Notes: generated from the sequence alone by a model not told the origin. 64,000 nt of DNA from Francisella halioticida (GCF_002211785.1 NZ_CP022132.1:1798001-1862000), one strand, 5' to 3'. Shown: positions 1-10,167, numbered from the stretch's first letter. Numbers and translations: made by a program.

Positions 1-314
1 GAGCCTAAAAGCATCAAAGAACAACGAGTTTTTGAAGTCATTTCACCACATAGTTCTAATGTTTGCATTGATATTTTAGTTGTATCAATTGTTACATCTT
101 CACCATTTTCAGAAACATCTGCACCAACACTTTCAAGTATTTCTTTTGCACCCTTATAATCCAACAAAGTTGTTGGAACATTACTAAATGTAGTTTTTGT
201 ATCAGGAATTAAGCTAGCAAATATTAAATGTAGTAAAGCATTTTTTGCACCACTAATATTTATTGTTATTTCATCAGCAATGTTATTTAACTTTTTTACT
301 CTTACTGCTTTCAT
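1..314 (-). CDS. murA: MurA-like UDP-GlcNAc enolpyruvyl transferase, N-terminal part (runs off the window)
   Basis: The reverse strand encodes a 104-codon N-terminus starting at the ATG at 314 (MKAVRVKKLNNIADEI). It shows the ISGAKNALL segment followed by an NVPTTLLDYKGAKEILESVG stretch that matches the first inside-out alpha-beta unit of MurA. MurA transfers enolpyruvate from PEP to UDP-GlcNAc, the first committed step of peptidoglycan synthesis in the cytoplasm. The start codon lies inside the last codons of der, so the two genes overlap by 32 bases and are probably cotranscribed. The remainder, including the loop carrying the usual catalytic cysteine, is outside the window. Another EPSP-synthase-fold enzyme such as AroA is less likely, because the ISGAKNA signature is typical of MurA. 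Confidence 0.7.
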   Translation of the reverse strand, partial: MKAVRVKKLNNIADEITINISGAKNALLHLIFASLIPDTKTTFSNVPTTLLDYKGAKEILESVGADVSENGEDVTIDTTKISMQTLELCGEMTSKTRCSLMLLG

Positions 315-1680
315 CTTTTGATCTCTTATTTTTTCTAGTCGCAAATGGATTCTCTGACTGCTTAAACTCAAATACTATAGGAGTTCCTCTAAACTCTAAA
401 GCCTCTCTAAAGAAATTTTCTAAATATCTCTTATAAGAATGTGGTAGCTTACTTAATTGATTACCATGTATAACGATTACTGGAGGATTATGACCACCTA
501 CATGAGCATATTTTAGTTTGATTCTAAACTTACCTACCACTGGTGGTGAATGGGCATCTATAGCAAGTTGTAATAACTTTGTAACATCTGCTGTAGTTAT
601 TTTCTTATTAGCGCACTCATAAGCTGTTTCTATAGACTCAAAAACGTGACCTACATTTGTTCCATGGAGAGCTGATATAAAGTGAATATCTACATAATCT
701 TGTAGGAAATATAATCTTCTTTTTATATCTTCTTTAACTTTATTACGGTCCTGCTCTGTCATGCCATCCCATTTATTGACAGCCAAAACAAGCGCTCGAC
801 CATTCTTAATTGCAAAATGTATCAAACTTAGATCTTGATCTGATATACCTTGTCTAGCATCAACTATAGCTACTACAACGTTTGAATCTTGTATAGCTTG
901 TAAAGTCTTAACTACTGAGAATTTCTCTAATGTTTGTTTTATCCTACCTCTTTTACGTACACCAGCAGTATCAACTATAGTATATTTTCGGCCATGTCGC
1001 TCAAACGGAACACTCACGCTATCAATAGTTGTTCCAGGCATATCAAACACCACAACTCTATCTTCACCAAGCATCCTATTTGTAAGAGTTGATTTGCCTA
1101 CATTAGGCCTACCAATCAATGAGTAATGAATACCGTGACGCAATTGCTCCTTATGCACACCCGTTTGTGTATAGTCTTGATAATAATCATTTAAAGGTTT
1201 TTTTAGAAACTTATCTACTAATTTTTGAGTATTTCTACGATGTGCCGCCGATATAGCAAAGACTTTGTCAAATCCAAAACTATAAAACTCTGACATCGCA
1301 GCTTCTTCATCCACACCATCAACCTTATTAACTACAACTATGACTTTTTTATCCCTTTGACGTAATAAGTTAGCTACATACTGATCACTAGCTGTTAGTC
1401 CAGATCTACCATCTACTATAAAAAATACTAAATTGGCCTCATCTATAGCCATCTCAGACTGTTTAGCCATAAACTCATCAAAGCCTGCATCCTGATCTGA
1501 TATACCACCAGTATCAACTACCAAATAATCAAGTCCATCATATTTTGCTTGACCATATTGACGATCACGTGTTACACCTTCAAAATCAAAAACTAAAGCA
1601 TCTCTAGAATTAGTAAGTACATTAAATAATGTTGATTTACCAACATTAGCCCTACCTACTATAGCAACTAAAAAAGACAT
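283..1680 (-). CDS. der: Ribosome-associated GTPase Der (EngA)
   Basis: A 465-residue double GTPase needed for 50S subunit maturation. The first G domain begins with GRANVGKST at residues 9-17 (family usually GRPNVGKST), has DTGG and NKVD motifs, and is followed near residue 190 by a second G domain with GRPNVGKST, DTAGVRKRGR and NKWDG. The C-terminal ~110 residues, with the VVGKFRIKLKYA and NPPVIVIHGNQ segments, correspond to the KH-like domain, and the tail is lysine/serine rich as usual. Length is normal for proteobacterial Der. The ATG at 1680 fits the conserved N-terminus. It is the upstream partner of the murA-like gene that overlaps its 3' end. Confidence 0.96.
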   Translation of the reverse strand: MSFLVAIVGRANVGKSTLFNVLTNSRDALVFDFEGVTRDRQYGQAKYDGLDYLVVDTGGISDQDAGFDEFMAKQSEMAIDEANLVFFIVDGRSGLTASDQYVANLLRQRDKKVIVVVNKVDGVDEEAAMSEFYSFGFDKVFAISAAHRRNTQKLVDKFLKKPLNDYYQDYTQTGVHKEQLRHGIHYSLIGRPNVGKSTLTNRMLGEDRVVVFDMPGTTIDSVSVPFERHGRKYTIVDTAGVRKRGRIKQTLEKFSVVKTLQAIQDSNVVVAIVDARQGISDQDLSLIHFAIKNGRALVLAVNKWDGMTEQDRNKVKEDIKRRLYFLQDYVDIHFISALHGTNVGHVFESIETAYECANKKITTADVTKLLQLAIDAHSPPVVGKFRIKLKYAHVGGHNPPVIVIHGNQLSKLPHSYKRYLENFFREALEFRGTPIVFEFKQSENPFATRKNKRSKDESSKSKKVK

Positions 1681-1979
1681 ATACGTCCCATTTCTTTTAT
1701 AATTTTATATATTTAACGCTAATATTACTCTATTTAGATCATTTTATAAAGCTAGAAAATTTAATCAAATATTATGTAACATAATCAATACTATGAAATT
1801 TTTATTAAAAAATACTAATAACAAAGTATAGCAATACTAGAAGAGTAGGAAATTTAAGTTAACCACTGAAAAATTAAATTTTAAAAACCTATAGAAAACA
1901 CATGTATTATTAACAATAATGATATACCTTATAAGTCTAATACTGCTACAAGATATGTTCTTGATAAAAACAAATAAAA

Positions 1980-3656
1980 TTAAACATATACTGACATATC
2001 AAGAGTAAACGTATTCATATATTGACCATTATATAATTTTTGATATGAATATTCTGGACCAAATAAAACGTTATTATCAAAGTACGCTCTGTTTCCACTA
2101 ACAATGAACTGTTCTTTTATACCTGAAGTAGTACTATTTCCATTAATAGGAGAGGCCGATAGACTCATTGGTATATTTGCAGCATTATATGATTGACCAT
2201 AAGAAACACCGAAACTGGTATTTCTACCTCCTAAAACTAGTGAATAGTTGGCTGCACCATACCATGCTCCTGCAAGAACATCATTGCCATCGCCATTAAA
2301 GTTTGATGAATTTGTAGTTGTTGACCAACCTGCTCCTAAATTCAAAAATCCATTAAAGATCCCATAAGTCAAGTTGGCATCAATATTAAATGCGCCTATT
2401 GGCGTTGCTGAGGAAAGCTTAGTATTGGTTAAATAATCTCCTAATGAACTATTATCTGCGCCGGCCATATTATAAACATAACCTACGTTAAAAGCACCAA
2501 TTAGATTTTCTGTCCAACTATCCACATAGAATAAGCCGGCTGAGACGTCTGCTGTCTGATCATCTGCACCAAATACAGAAACGTTGGCGTTCCATACTTC
2601 ACTCTTATAATTGACCGAAACATTTGTAACTGTTCCTGGAGCTAAAAAGTCTGTAATACCAGAGGTCCATGGACCACCACCACCATATGTACCAACAGAT
2701 AGCTTACTTCTACCCGCTGTTACAAAGAAAGGTGAGGTATCCAAGTTACCAAAAATCACAAAAGCATTACCTAAGCTAAAGGTTCCTGACTCATCTGTAT
2801 CAAAGTCAAACTGCGCTGTTACATAATGACCAAGGTTTGACAAGAAAAATAATTTTGCATTTGTTAGATAAATATTTTGTCCATTGCCAGCTATATTAGT
2901 AGATGCATTACTACTACCAAACCAAGCTTGTGCATCTGCCTCAATGAAACCACCAAAGAAAACTGAATAATCATCAAACTTTTCTCTTTGACCTAATAAT
3001 GTTGAAGCAAAAAGATTTGATGAAATCTGTCCAATAGGGATACTGTTGTTACCAGAATATGAACCTAAGAAAGTAACCTGACCTTGAGTAGTAATTGCTG
3101 GAGCTCCACCAACGTCAATACCACCATTTTGGTTAAATACTCCGCCTAATGACTTGTTGCCTAAGTCAATTATTGAGTTACTGGCATTAACATTTTCCAT
3201 AATATCTGAAGCACTTTGACCACCGACTAAAGTCTGACTAAGATCTCCACTAGTTATTGTTTCAGGTGAATTAGGCTTATTGTCATACACTTTTCTACCA
3301 TATGTGGAAAACTCTGAATCATCGCCAGACATATTTTTAACTTCATTTTTTTGTGCTTTTATTTGTTGTAACTGTCCTTGTAACTGTTGAACTTGCTCTT
3401 GTAATTTCAGCAAGAGCTCTTTTTCATTGAAATTTTGAGTACCTTGTTTTGAGCTTGATGATTGTGATGCTTTTGAACTAGTTTTTTTTGTAGTATTTGT
3501 GGTTGAAGTGTTATTGAGATTTTGATCTCCAATACTTGTCGCACCTAACGGACCTCCTTGAGAGACAACGTCAGGGGAGCTCTCTGAGTATCCAGAACTA
3601 TAGCCAACTAATATACTACCAATTAAAATACAGCTTTTTCTTAACTTTCGTATCAC
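1980..3656 (-). CDS. LbtU/FslE-FupA-type outer-membrane protein (DUF3573-like)
   Basis: About 560 residues. The N-terminus has a basic n-region and a hydrophobic core (CILIGSILVGY), which is a plausible signal peptide. Next come a Ser/Thr-rich linker, a Gln-rich coiled coil near residues 80-110, and a long Gly/Asn/aromatic-rich C-terminal half (FGGFIEADAQAWFG onward) with alternating hydrophobic residues and a terminal aromatic pattern, as in a beta-barrel. This architecture matches the Francisella FslE/FupA/FupB family and Legionella LbtU, outer-membrane proteins used for siderophore or ferrous iron uptake. The substrate of this paralogue cannot be read from sequence. No ATG is available: GTG at 3674 and GTG at 3656 are both in frame, and I prefer 3656 because an AGGA sequence lies upstream, although the spacing is long. 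It is a single gene with no co-oriented partner nearby. Confidence 0.62.
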   Translation of the reverse strand: MIRKLRKSCILIGSILVGYSSGYSESSPDVVSQGGPLGATSIGDQNLNNTSTTNTTKKTSSKASQSSSSKQGTQNFNEKELLLKLQEQVQQLQGQLQQIKAQKNEVKNMSGDDSEFSTYGRKVYDNKPNSPETITSGDLSQTLVGGQSASDIMENVNASNSIIDLGNKSLGGVFNQNGGIDVGGAPAITTQGQVTFLGSYSGNNSIPIGQISSNLFASTLLGQREKFDDYSVFFGGFIEADAQAWFGSSNASTNIAGNGQNIYLTNAKLFFLSNLGHYVTAQFDFDTDESGTFSLGNAFVIFGNLDTSPFFVTAGRSKLSVGTYGGGGPWTSGITDFLAPGTVTNVSVNYKSEVWNANVSVFGADDQTADVSAGLFYVDSWTENLIGAFNVGYVYNMAGADNSSLGDYLTNTKLSSATPIGAFNIDANLTYGIFNGFLNLGAGWSTTTNSSNFNGDGNDVLAGAWYGAANYSLVLGGRNTSFGVSYGQSYNAANIPMSLSASPINGNSTTSGIKEQFIVSGNRAYFDNNVLFGPEYSYQKLYNGQYMNTFTLDMSVYV

Positions 3657-3732
3657 AATTATACTTTTCCTCACAACGTATCAAATCTAAATATTAACGC
3701 TAACATTAATATCCACAATAATTTAAATAAAG

Positions 3733-3751
3733 TTAAGGCTAATTGCCTTAA
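3733..3751. promoter_or_regulatory. Inverted repeat upstream of the outer-membrane protein gene
   Basis: TTAAGGC, a 5-base spacer, then GCCTTAA: a perfect 7-bp stem about 60-75 bases upstream of the minus-strand outer-membrane protein start. There is no T-run typical of a terminator on the minus strand, and it does not look like a Fur box. It could be an operator or mRNA leader hairpin. Function not established. Confidence 0.3.
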
Positions 3752-3898
3752 ATATTAATTTTATGTTTGTAGCATATTAAATTTAACATTAAGTTATGAT
3801 TCTAGCATGAGATAAAATATTTTTTCAAGAGATTTTACAGTAGATAAATAATGTGAAATTTAAGTATATAGATTTAAAATTCTTAGTTAATCTGTCAA

Positions 3899-5713
3899 CT
3901 AAATTGGCATATAAGGTGCATATGTTGGAGTCCATGAAGATAAGTTGATCAGTCTATTAATCTCATCATCAAGCTCTTCTGAGGTTAGATCTTCTAAATC
4001 AATATCAACACCATGAACATCTTCTAATATCGCTTGTTTTGCTACAGCTTTTGTAATTTCTTTACTTACTCCAACCAGATCTGAAATATGTGCTAATAAT
4101 GGTCGTGTTATATCTTCATTAATTACCATTGGAGATAATTCACTCAATCTATAGCAAGCTGCTCTAATCATCCCATCAGTTAGAACCTTAGCATGAACAG
4201 CAACAGAGCCAAGACCTAATCCTGGGAATATAAATGCATTGTTACCTTGAGATATTCTATATTCTCTACCATTATACTCAACATCGGCAAAAGGACTTCC
4301 TGCAGCTATTAAAGCTCTTCCTTCTGTCCACTTGATAATATCTTCAGGTAATGCCTCACAAAGAGACGTTGGGTTTGATAACGGCATTATAATAGGATAA
4401 TTACTATATTCAGCCATTGTTTTGACAATTTCTTCTGTAAATGATCCTGGCTGGCCAGATGTACCAATTAGAATATCTGGTTTTGAGTTTTTAACAGTTT
4501 CTTCTAGAGTTATATAATTAAAATCCTCAACATTCCAACTATCTATTTCATCACTTATCTTAACGAAAAGTTTCTGCTCAGGAGTAATTCTTTTTGCTCT
4601 TAGCTTATCACAAACTAAACCATACCTATCAACAAGATGAATACTTTTTCTAGCTTTTTCAATTGTAATTCCTGCCCTATCAGCTATCACATCAGCAAGC
4701 TGTCTTGCAATACCGCAGCCAGCACTACCAGCACCATAGATAACTATTTTAAGGTCACAAATACCACCAATAGCTTCCTCTTCTGTTAGATCACCTGAAT
4801 TAACTCTGATTGTCATCGCTGTTTTAACTGCGGCTATACAGTTAGCCGCAGCTACAATACCTGTACCTTCAATATCATCATTAAATGTACACAACCTTTC
4901 TTTATATTTATCCAATATACGGGTAGCATTATCTCTTCCTAAGTCTTCCCAGTGCAAAAACACATTAGGGAATCTTGCTTTAACTTGAGTAATAAACTCT
5001 TCTATAAACTCATCATATGTTTCACCAGAAACCCTTGGTAAACGCACACCTAGATAGCCAGGAGCTGCAAGTAAATCATCATTATTTGTTCCCATATCAA
5101 GCTGCACAGGTAAAACTCTTGCAGGATCTATGCCGCTAGCAGCAACATAAACCATAATCTTACCTATACTAATATTCATACCACCAATACCTTGATCACC
5201 AATACCAAGAACTGCTTCACCGTCTGTTACAAGAACTAAATCAATACTATTATATTCATATCTTTCTAAGATTCTCGAAATATATCTCTTATGATTGATT
5301 GATATAAAAAGACCACTTTGTTTCCTAAATGAACTACTATATTTTTGTACTGCCTCACCTACTGTTGGAGTATATATAATGGGCATTATTTCTTCTATAT
5401 TCTCACGTACAAAGTGATAAAAAAGAGTTGTATTTAGATCATTGAGCCTATTTAAAAAAACATATTTTTCCAATGAGCTCGGCTTAAGATCAAGCTGCCT
5501 TCTAACCCTTACAGCCTGTTCCTCTAGATTTTCTACTTTTTCTGGAAGATATCCAAGAATATCAAACGCTAGCCTTTCCTCCTGGCTAAAAGCAACATCC
5601 TTGTTCAAAACCCTATTATTAAGTAGTTGCCTACTTGTAAGATTTGTTTCAATCGCAAAAACCTTACCACTTTTATTTCGTAACTTTCTTATTCTCTTTA
5701 CACGTCTTTCCAT
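3899..5713 (-). CDS. maeA: NAD-dependent malic enzyme
   Basis: Oxidative decarboxylation of malate to pyruvate with NAD reduction, linking the TCA cycle to pyruvate. The product shows the malic-enzyme N-terminal motif YTPTVGEA, the substrate/metal segment GEAVLGIGDQGIGGMNISIG, LHWEDLGRDNA and CTFNDDIEGTG metal-ligand regions, and a Rossmann nucleotide site IYGAGSAGCGIA followed by the MPLSNPTSLCEA region. At 604 residues it has the large-subunit length typical of SfcA/MaeA. The frame is open up to a TTG at 5755, but the ATG at 5713 (MERRVKRIRK) with AAGTGG seven bases upstream is the better start. It is divergent from ribF, with no operon partner. Confidence 0.93.
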   Translation of the reverse strand: MERRVKRIRKLRNKSGKVFAIETNLTSRQLLNNRVLNKDVAFSQEERLAFDILGYLPEKVENLEEQAVRVRRQLDLKPSSLEKYVFLNRLNDLNTTLFYHFVRENIEEIMPIIYTPTVGEAVQKYSSSFRKQSGLFISINHKRYISRILERYEYNSIDLVLVTDGEAVLGIGDQGIGGMNISIGKIMVYVAASGIDPARVLPVQLDMGTNNDDLLAAPGYLGVRLPRVSGETYDEFIEEFITQVKARFPNVFLHWEDLGRDNATRILDKYKERLCTFNDDIEGTGIVAAANCIAAVKTAMTIRVNSGDLTEEEAIGGICDLKIVIYGAGSAGCGIARQLADVIADRAGITIEKARKSIHLVDRYGLVCDKLRAKRITPEQKLFVKISDEIDSWNVEDFNYITLEETVKNSKPDILIGTSGQPGSFTEEIVKTMAEYSNYPIIMPLSNPTSLCEALPEDIIKWTEGRALIAAGSPFADVEYNGREYRISQGNNAFIFPGLGLGSVAVHAKVLTDGMIRAACYRLSELSPMVINEDITRPLLAHISDLVGVSKEITKAVAKQAILEDVHGVDIDLEDLTSEELDDEINRLINLSSWTPTYAPYMPI

Positions 5714-5759
5714 GACAAAACCACTTAAAAATATCCTATACAAATATAATGACAAACTT

Positions 5760-5771
5760 CTAACTAGTTAG
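5760..5771. promoter_or_regulatory. 12-bp perfect palindrome in the maeA-ribF divergent region
   Basis: CTAACTAGTTAG is self-complementary and lies about 50 bases upstream of the maeA start, in the divergent spacer between maeA and ribF. It could be an operator for either gene. In AT-rich DNA a 12-bp palindrome may also arise by chance. Confidence 0.2.
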
Positions 5772-5866
5772 TATCTAACAGTAGTTGCATTTTTTCAACA
5801 AAAAATGAATACTATTAGGTTATTATACTCCCTATAACAGAAATGGCTTAAAACTATCTTTTTATA

Positions 5867-6790
5867 ATGAAAATTATCACAAGCTTTAAAAAAATCAAGA
5901 ACCCTAAACCTTCTGCTGTAGCCATAGGATCTTTTGATGGTGTACATTTAGGACATCAAGCAATCATACAAAAATTAATATCCATTGCTGAAAAAAATCA
6001 ACTACAGCCTTATATTTTATTTTTTGAACCATTACCAAAAGAGTTTTTTCTCAAAGAGAATGCCCCTACTAGAATTTATGATTTTCGAAACAAGATCATA
6101 AATCTACATAATCTCGGCTTACAAAATATTATATGTCAAAAATTTAACTCTAATTTTGCTAATATTGAAGCAGAAGATTTCATCAAGGAATATTTAATAA
6201 AAAAATTAAATACAAAGCATATTATTGTTGGTGATGATTTTAAATTTGGAAAAAAACGTAAAGGTGACTATAACCTTTTAAAAACATTTTCAACAAAAAA
6301 TGATTTTAAAGTAGATAAGGTTTCTAGTTTAAATCTAGATAATCATCGTATTAGTAGTAGTCAAATACGCCAAGCTATTATCGAACATAATTTAGGTCAA
6401 GCCAGTAAGCTTTTGGGAAGATCTTTAAAAATCAACTCCAGAGTTATACATGGACAAAAAAATGGTAGAAAAATTGGCTTTCATACAGCAAATCAAAAAT
6501 TACCAAAAAATTCAGCTCTTAAAGGCGTATATTTAACAAAAGTGTTTTTTAATAATGGTGAGAGCTTTTATGGAGTCTCTAATGCTGGAACTAGGCCAAC
6601 TGTAGATGGCAAGAACAACCTTCTAGAAACTCATATTTTCAATTTTAACAAAGATATTTATGGCCAGTACATTACTATAGAAATTATAGACTTCATCAGA
6701 GAGGAAAAAAAATTTAAATCTTTTGAAGAACTAAAATCTCAAATCTCAAACGACATTAAAGTAGCAAAAAATTTAATAAGTACATTGTAG
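5867..6790 (+). CDS. ribF: Bifunctional riboflavin kinase / FAD synthetase
   Basis: Converts riboflavin to FMN and then FAD. The N-terminal adenylyltransferase domain carries GSFDGVHLGHQAII near residue 22 (GxxxxHxGH nucleotidyltransferase motif) and a SSSQIRQ segment near residue 165. The C-terminal flavokinase domain shows GRKIGFHTAN, GVYLTKV and NAGTRPTVDG...ETHIF. The 307-residue length is normal. Less than 100 bases separate it from ileS. The order ribF-ileS-lspA is the widespread proteobacterial arrangement, suggesting cotranscription. Confidence 0.95.
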   Translation: MKIITSFKKIKNPKPSAVAIGSFDGVHLGHQAIIQKLISIAEKNQLQPYILFFEPLPKEFFLKENAPTRIYDFRNKIINLHNLGLQNIICQKFNSNFANIEAEDFIKEYLIKKLNTKHIIVGDDFKFGKKRKGDYNLLKTFSTKNDFKVDKVSSLNLDNHRISSSQIRQAIIEHNLGQASKLLGRSLKINSRVIHGQKNGRKIGFHTANQKLPKNSALKGVYLTKVFFNNGESFYGVSNAGTRPTVDGKNNLLETHIFNFNKDIYGQYITIEIIDFIREEKKFKSFEELKSQISNDIKVAKNLISTL

Positions 6791-6887
6791 ACTCTTAACA
6801 TAACTATCTTTGTACATTATAATTTATGTTTATGTAATTTTTTTAATTCTCAATATTAACTTATTTTTAAATACCTAAGGAATTCAG

Positions 6888-9695
6888 ATGAGTGACTATA
6901 AAGACACGTTAAACCTTCCAAAAACATCTTTCTCAATGAAGGGTAACTTAGCAAACAAAGAACCGATGATTCTTAACAAATGGGAAAAACAAGGTATTTA
7001 CAAAAAAATTAGAGAGCATTTTGCTGGACGTGATAAATTTGTCCTTCACGATGGACCTCCTTATGCAAATGGTAATATCCATGTTGGCCATGCTGTAAAT
7101 AAAATTCTAAAAGATATAATTGTAAGATCTAAAACATTAAGTGGTTATGATGCTCCCTTTATTCCAACGTGGGATTGTCATGGACTACCAATTGAACTAC
7201 AAGTTGAAAAAAAATACGGTAAAGCTGGTCAAAAAATTTCTGAAGATGCATTTCGCAAAGAATGTCGTAAATATGCAAAAAAACAAGTTGAAGTTCAGAA
7301 AAAAGACTTTAAAAGACTTGGTGTTTTAGGAGAATGGGAGAAACCATACCTAACAATGAACTTCGACTATGAAGCTAATATGATTAGAACTCTGGCTAAA
7401 ATAGTGGGAAATGGCCATCTAAGCAAAGGATTTAAGCCTGTGCACTGGTGTACTGACTGCGGATCAGCCTTAGCTGAGGCTGAAGTTGAATACGCAGATA
7501 AAATTTCTCCTGCTATTGATGTGAAGTTTAAAATCAAAGATCAAGCTAAATTAGCTGAAGCATTTGGATTAGATTCTCTAAATCATGAAGCTTTTGCTAT
7601 TATTTGGACTACTACTCCATGGACATTACCAGCTAACCAAGCTATAGCTGTACGTAATGATCTAAATTACAGCTTAATTAAAATAGATGATTTTTATATA
7701 ATTCTTGCAGAGAATTTAGCAGAGCAAACCCTTAAAAGATATGCTATAGAAGGTGCTAAAATAGTAGCCTCTTCTACTGGTGAAAATTTAGTAGGGATTA
7801 TAACTGAACATCCTTTTTATAGTCGTCATGTACCAATTTTACATGGTGATCACGTAACTGATGACTCTGGTACTGGGATGGTTCATACAGCTCCCACGCA
7901 TGGTGTGGAGGATTTTACTTTAGGTAAAGAGCATAACCTATCTATGGAAACTTTTGTTAAAGGTAATGGTTGCTATAGTGACAATACTAGACTCTTTGCT
8001 GGTGAGTTTATTTTCAAAGCTAATGATAGAATTGTGGAGCTCTTAGGTGAGAAAAAGCGCTTAATGAACTTTGATAAAATCAAACACAGCTACCCTCATT
8101 GCTGGCGTCATAAAACTCATCTTATGTTTAGAGCTACACCACAGTGGTTTGTTAATATGGAAAAGGAAGGTTTACGTGATAAAGCACTAAAGGCAATTAA
8201 AGAAACTAGCTGGGCACCTAGTTGGGGACAAGCTCGTATCGAAGGAATGGTTAGAGATAGACCTGACTGGTGTATATCTCGCCAAAGAACTTGGGGAGTA
8301 CCTTTACCTCTGTTTATTCACAAAGAAACCGAAGAGCTACACCCAAATACTATTGAAATATTACATAAAGTAGCAGAAAAAATAGAAAAATGTGGCATTG
8401 AAGCATGGTTTAATGCTGATGATAGTGAGTTTATATCAGAAATAAATGAATATAAATCTGTCAAAGATACTTTAGATGTTTGGTTTGATTCTGGCTCATC
8501 TAGTATGTGCATCTTAGATATCGACAAACGCCTTAGCTATCCTGCTGACTTATATTTAGAAGGTTCTGATCAGCACCGAGGCTGGTTCCAAACATCACTA
8601 TTAGTTGGTATATCTGCTAAAGGTAGTCAGCCATATAAAGAAGTATTCACTCATGGGTTTGTTGTCGATGAGCATGGCCGTAAGATGTCAAAATCTTTAG
8701 GAAATGTAACCTCTCCTCAAGATATTTATAATACACTCGGTGCTGATATTCTACGTCTTTGGACTGCCTCAACTGACTATAAGAGTGAAATGGCAGTTTC
8801 TGATCAGATTTTAAAAAGAACAGCTGATACTTATCGCAGACTGCGTAATACAGCAAGATTTTTACTATCTAATCTAAATGGCTTTAACCCTGAGACAGAT
8901 ATTATCGAATTTGATAAACTAGTAAAATTAGACCAATGGGCTATTGCTAAAGCCAAAGACTTCCAAGATAAAATCATATCTGCTTATGAAAAGTATCAAA
9001 CTCACACAGTAGCTCAACTAATACATCACTTCTGTTCAGTTGAAATGGGAAGTTTCTATTTAGATATTATCAAAGATAGACAGTACACTGCAAAAGCTGA
9101 TGGCCATCCGCGTAAATCTGCACAAACAGCAATCTATCATATTGTTCATGCATTAGTTAGATGGATGTCTCCAATACTATCATACACAGCTGATGAAATA
9201 TGGCAAGCAGTGCCAAAAACAACTGATTTACCTATACAACTATGTGAATGGTATACAGAACTTAAATCATTTAAACCAAATGATGAGCTAAACCTAGACT
9301 TCTGGACAAAAATTCAGGAGATTCGCTCAGAAGTTAATAGAGTATTAGAAATCAAAAGAAATGAAGATATTATCAAAGCATCTCTAGAAGCACAAATAAC
9401 TCTATATGCAGATGAAGAAAAATATACTCTTCTTAGTAAATTACAAAATGAGCTTAGATTTCTATTAATATCTTCTAAAGCAGACTTAAGGCCTTTAGAA
9501 GAAAAATCTAAAATCTCAACTGAGGCTCACATCCCAGGTTTATTTATTGATATTGATAAAATAGAGGAACCTAAATGTGAAAGATGCTGGCACCGCAGCC
9601 CCACAATTGGTCAAAATAATGAATATCAAGATATTTGCAGCCGCTGTGTTGAAAATATTACGACAGAAACTGGAGAATCTCGTGAATTTGCTTAG
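6888..9695 (+). CDS. ileS: Isoleucyl-tRNA synthetase
   Basis: Class I aminoacyl-tRNA synthetase of 935 residues. The HIGH signature lies in GPPYANGNIHVGHAVNK near residue 57, the CP1 editing domain follows (TTTPWTLPANQAIA), and KMSKS is in HGRKMSKSLGN. The C-terminus carries the zinc-binding CERCWHR...CSRC motif of the bacterial enzyme. AAGGA sits just upstream of the ATG at 6888. The 3' end overlaps the start of lspA by 14 bases, indicating translational coupling. Confidence 0.97.
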   Translation: MSDYKDTLNLPKTSFSMKGNLANKEPMILNKWEKQGIYKKIREHFAGRDKFVLHDGPPYANGNIHVGHAVNKILKDIIVRSKTLSGYDAPFIPTWDCHGLPIELQVEKKYGKAGQKISEDAFRKECRKYAKKQVEVQKKDFKRLGVLGEWEKPYLTMNFDYEANMIRTLAKIVGNGHLSKGFKPVHWCTDCGSALAEAEVEYADKISPAIDVKFKIKDQAKLAEAFGLDSLNHEAFAIIWTTTPWTLPANQAIAVRNDLNYSLIKIDDFYIILAENLAEQTLKRYAIEGAKIVASSTGENLVGIITEHPFYSRHVPILHGDHVTDDSGTGMVHTAPTHGVEDFTLGKEHNLSMETFVKGNGCYSDNTRLFAGEFIFKANDRIVELLGEKKRLMNFDKIKHSYPHCWRHKTHLMFRATPQWFVNMEKEGLRDKALKAIKETSWAPSWGQARIEGMVRDRPDWCISRQRTWGVPLPLFIHKETEELHPNTIEILHKVAEKIEKCGIEAWFNADDSEFISEINEYKSVKDTLDVWFDSGSSSMCILDIDKRLSYPADLYLEGSDQHRGWFQTSLLVGISAKGSQPYKEVFTHGFVVDEHGRKMSKSLGNVTSPQDIYNTLGADILRLWTASTDYKSEMAVSDQILKRTADTYRRLRNTARFLLSNLNGFNPETDIIEFDKLVKLDQWAIAKAKDFQDKIISAYEKYQTHTVAQLIHHFCSVEMGSFYLDIIKDRQYTAKADGHPRKSAQTAIYHIVHALVRWMSPILSYTADEIWQAVPKTTDLPIQLCEWYTELKSFKPNDELNLDFWTKIQEIRSEVNRVLEIKRNEDIIKASLEAQITLYADEEKYTLLSKLQNELRFLLISSKADLRPLEEKSKISTEAHIPGLFIDIDKIEEPKCERCWHRSPTIGQNNEYQDICSRCVENITTETGESREFA

Positions 9696-10167
9696 GCCTA
9701 AAGTAAAGTACTTTATTTTAGCAATTATTATTATAGTTGCTGATTTATACACTAAACATCTGGCTAATACTTCTTTAGAGTTTGCTCAGCCAGTTAAGAT
9801 AACTAGTTTTTTTAACTTTACCCTTTTATATAATCATGGTGCAGCATTTAGCCTTCTAAGTAATGACCAAACATCATGGCAAATGGTTATGTTTTCAATA
9901 ATCTCGTTAATAGCAGCGATAGTTCTGATTTATTTAATTATCAAACAATCTCCTGATGAAAAGCTTAACTTATTCGCTTTTTCACTTATTTTAGGTGGTG
10001 CATTGGGTAACTTTTATGATCGTGCTTTTAGAGGATATGTTATTGATTTTTTAGACTTTCATATTGGAAATTATCACTGGCCATCATTTAATATAGCTGA
10101 TTCTGCTATTACATGTGGAGTTATTCTCCTAATATTAGCATCTTTATTTAGTAAGAGAAAATCATAA
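9682..10167 (+). CDS. lspA: Lipoprotein signal peptidase (signal peptidase II)
   Basis: Inner-membrane aspartic protease that cleaves prolipoproteins after diacylglyceryl transfer. Four hydrophobic segments are visible. Family motifs are ADLYTKH, NHGAAFSLL, GGALGNFYDR and FNIADSAI, containing both catalytic aspartates (…NFYDR and …NIADS). The frame is open far upstream inside ileS, but the GTG at 9682 preceded by GGAG six bases earlier gives 161 residues, the normal LspA length. Several lipoproteins in this window (10162, 21539, 22312, 22907) are expected substrates. Confidence 0.93.
   Translation: MNLLRPKVKYFILAIIIIVADLYTKHLANTSLEFAQPVKITSFFNFTLLYNHGAAFSLLSNDQTSWQMVMFSIISLIAAIVLIYLIIKQSPDEKLNLFAFSLILGGALGNFYDRAFRGYVIDFLDFHIGNYHWPSFNIADSAITCGVILLILASLFSKRKS

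Noticed and set aside
2611-2826. Plus-strand 71-codon ORF inside the outer-membrane protein gene
   Set aside because: Shadow frame opposite a well-supported coding region, with no ribosome-binding site or family.
3733-3751. Fur box before the outer-membrane protein
   Set aside because: The hairpin TTAAGGC/GCCTTAA lacks the GATAAT-type repeats; iron control cannot be claimed from it.
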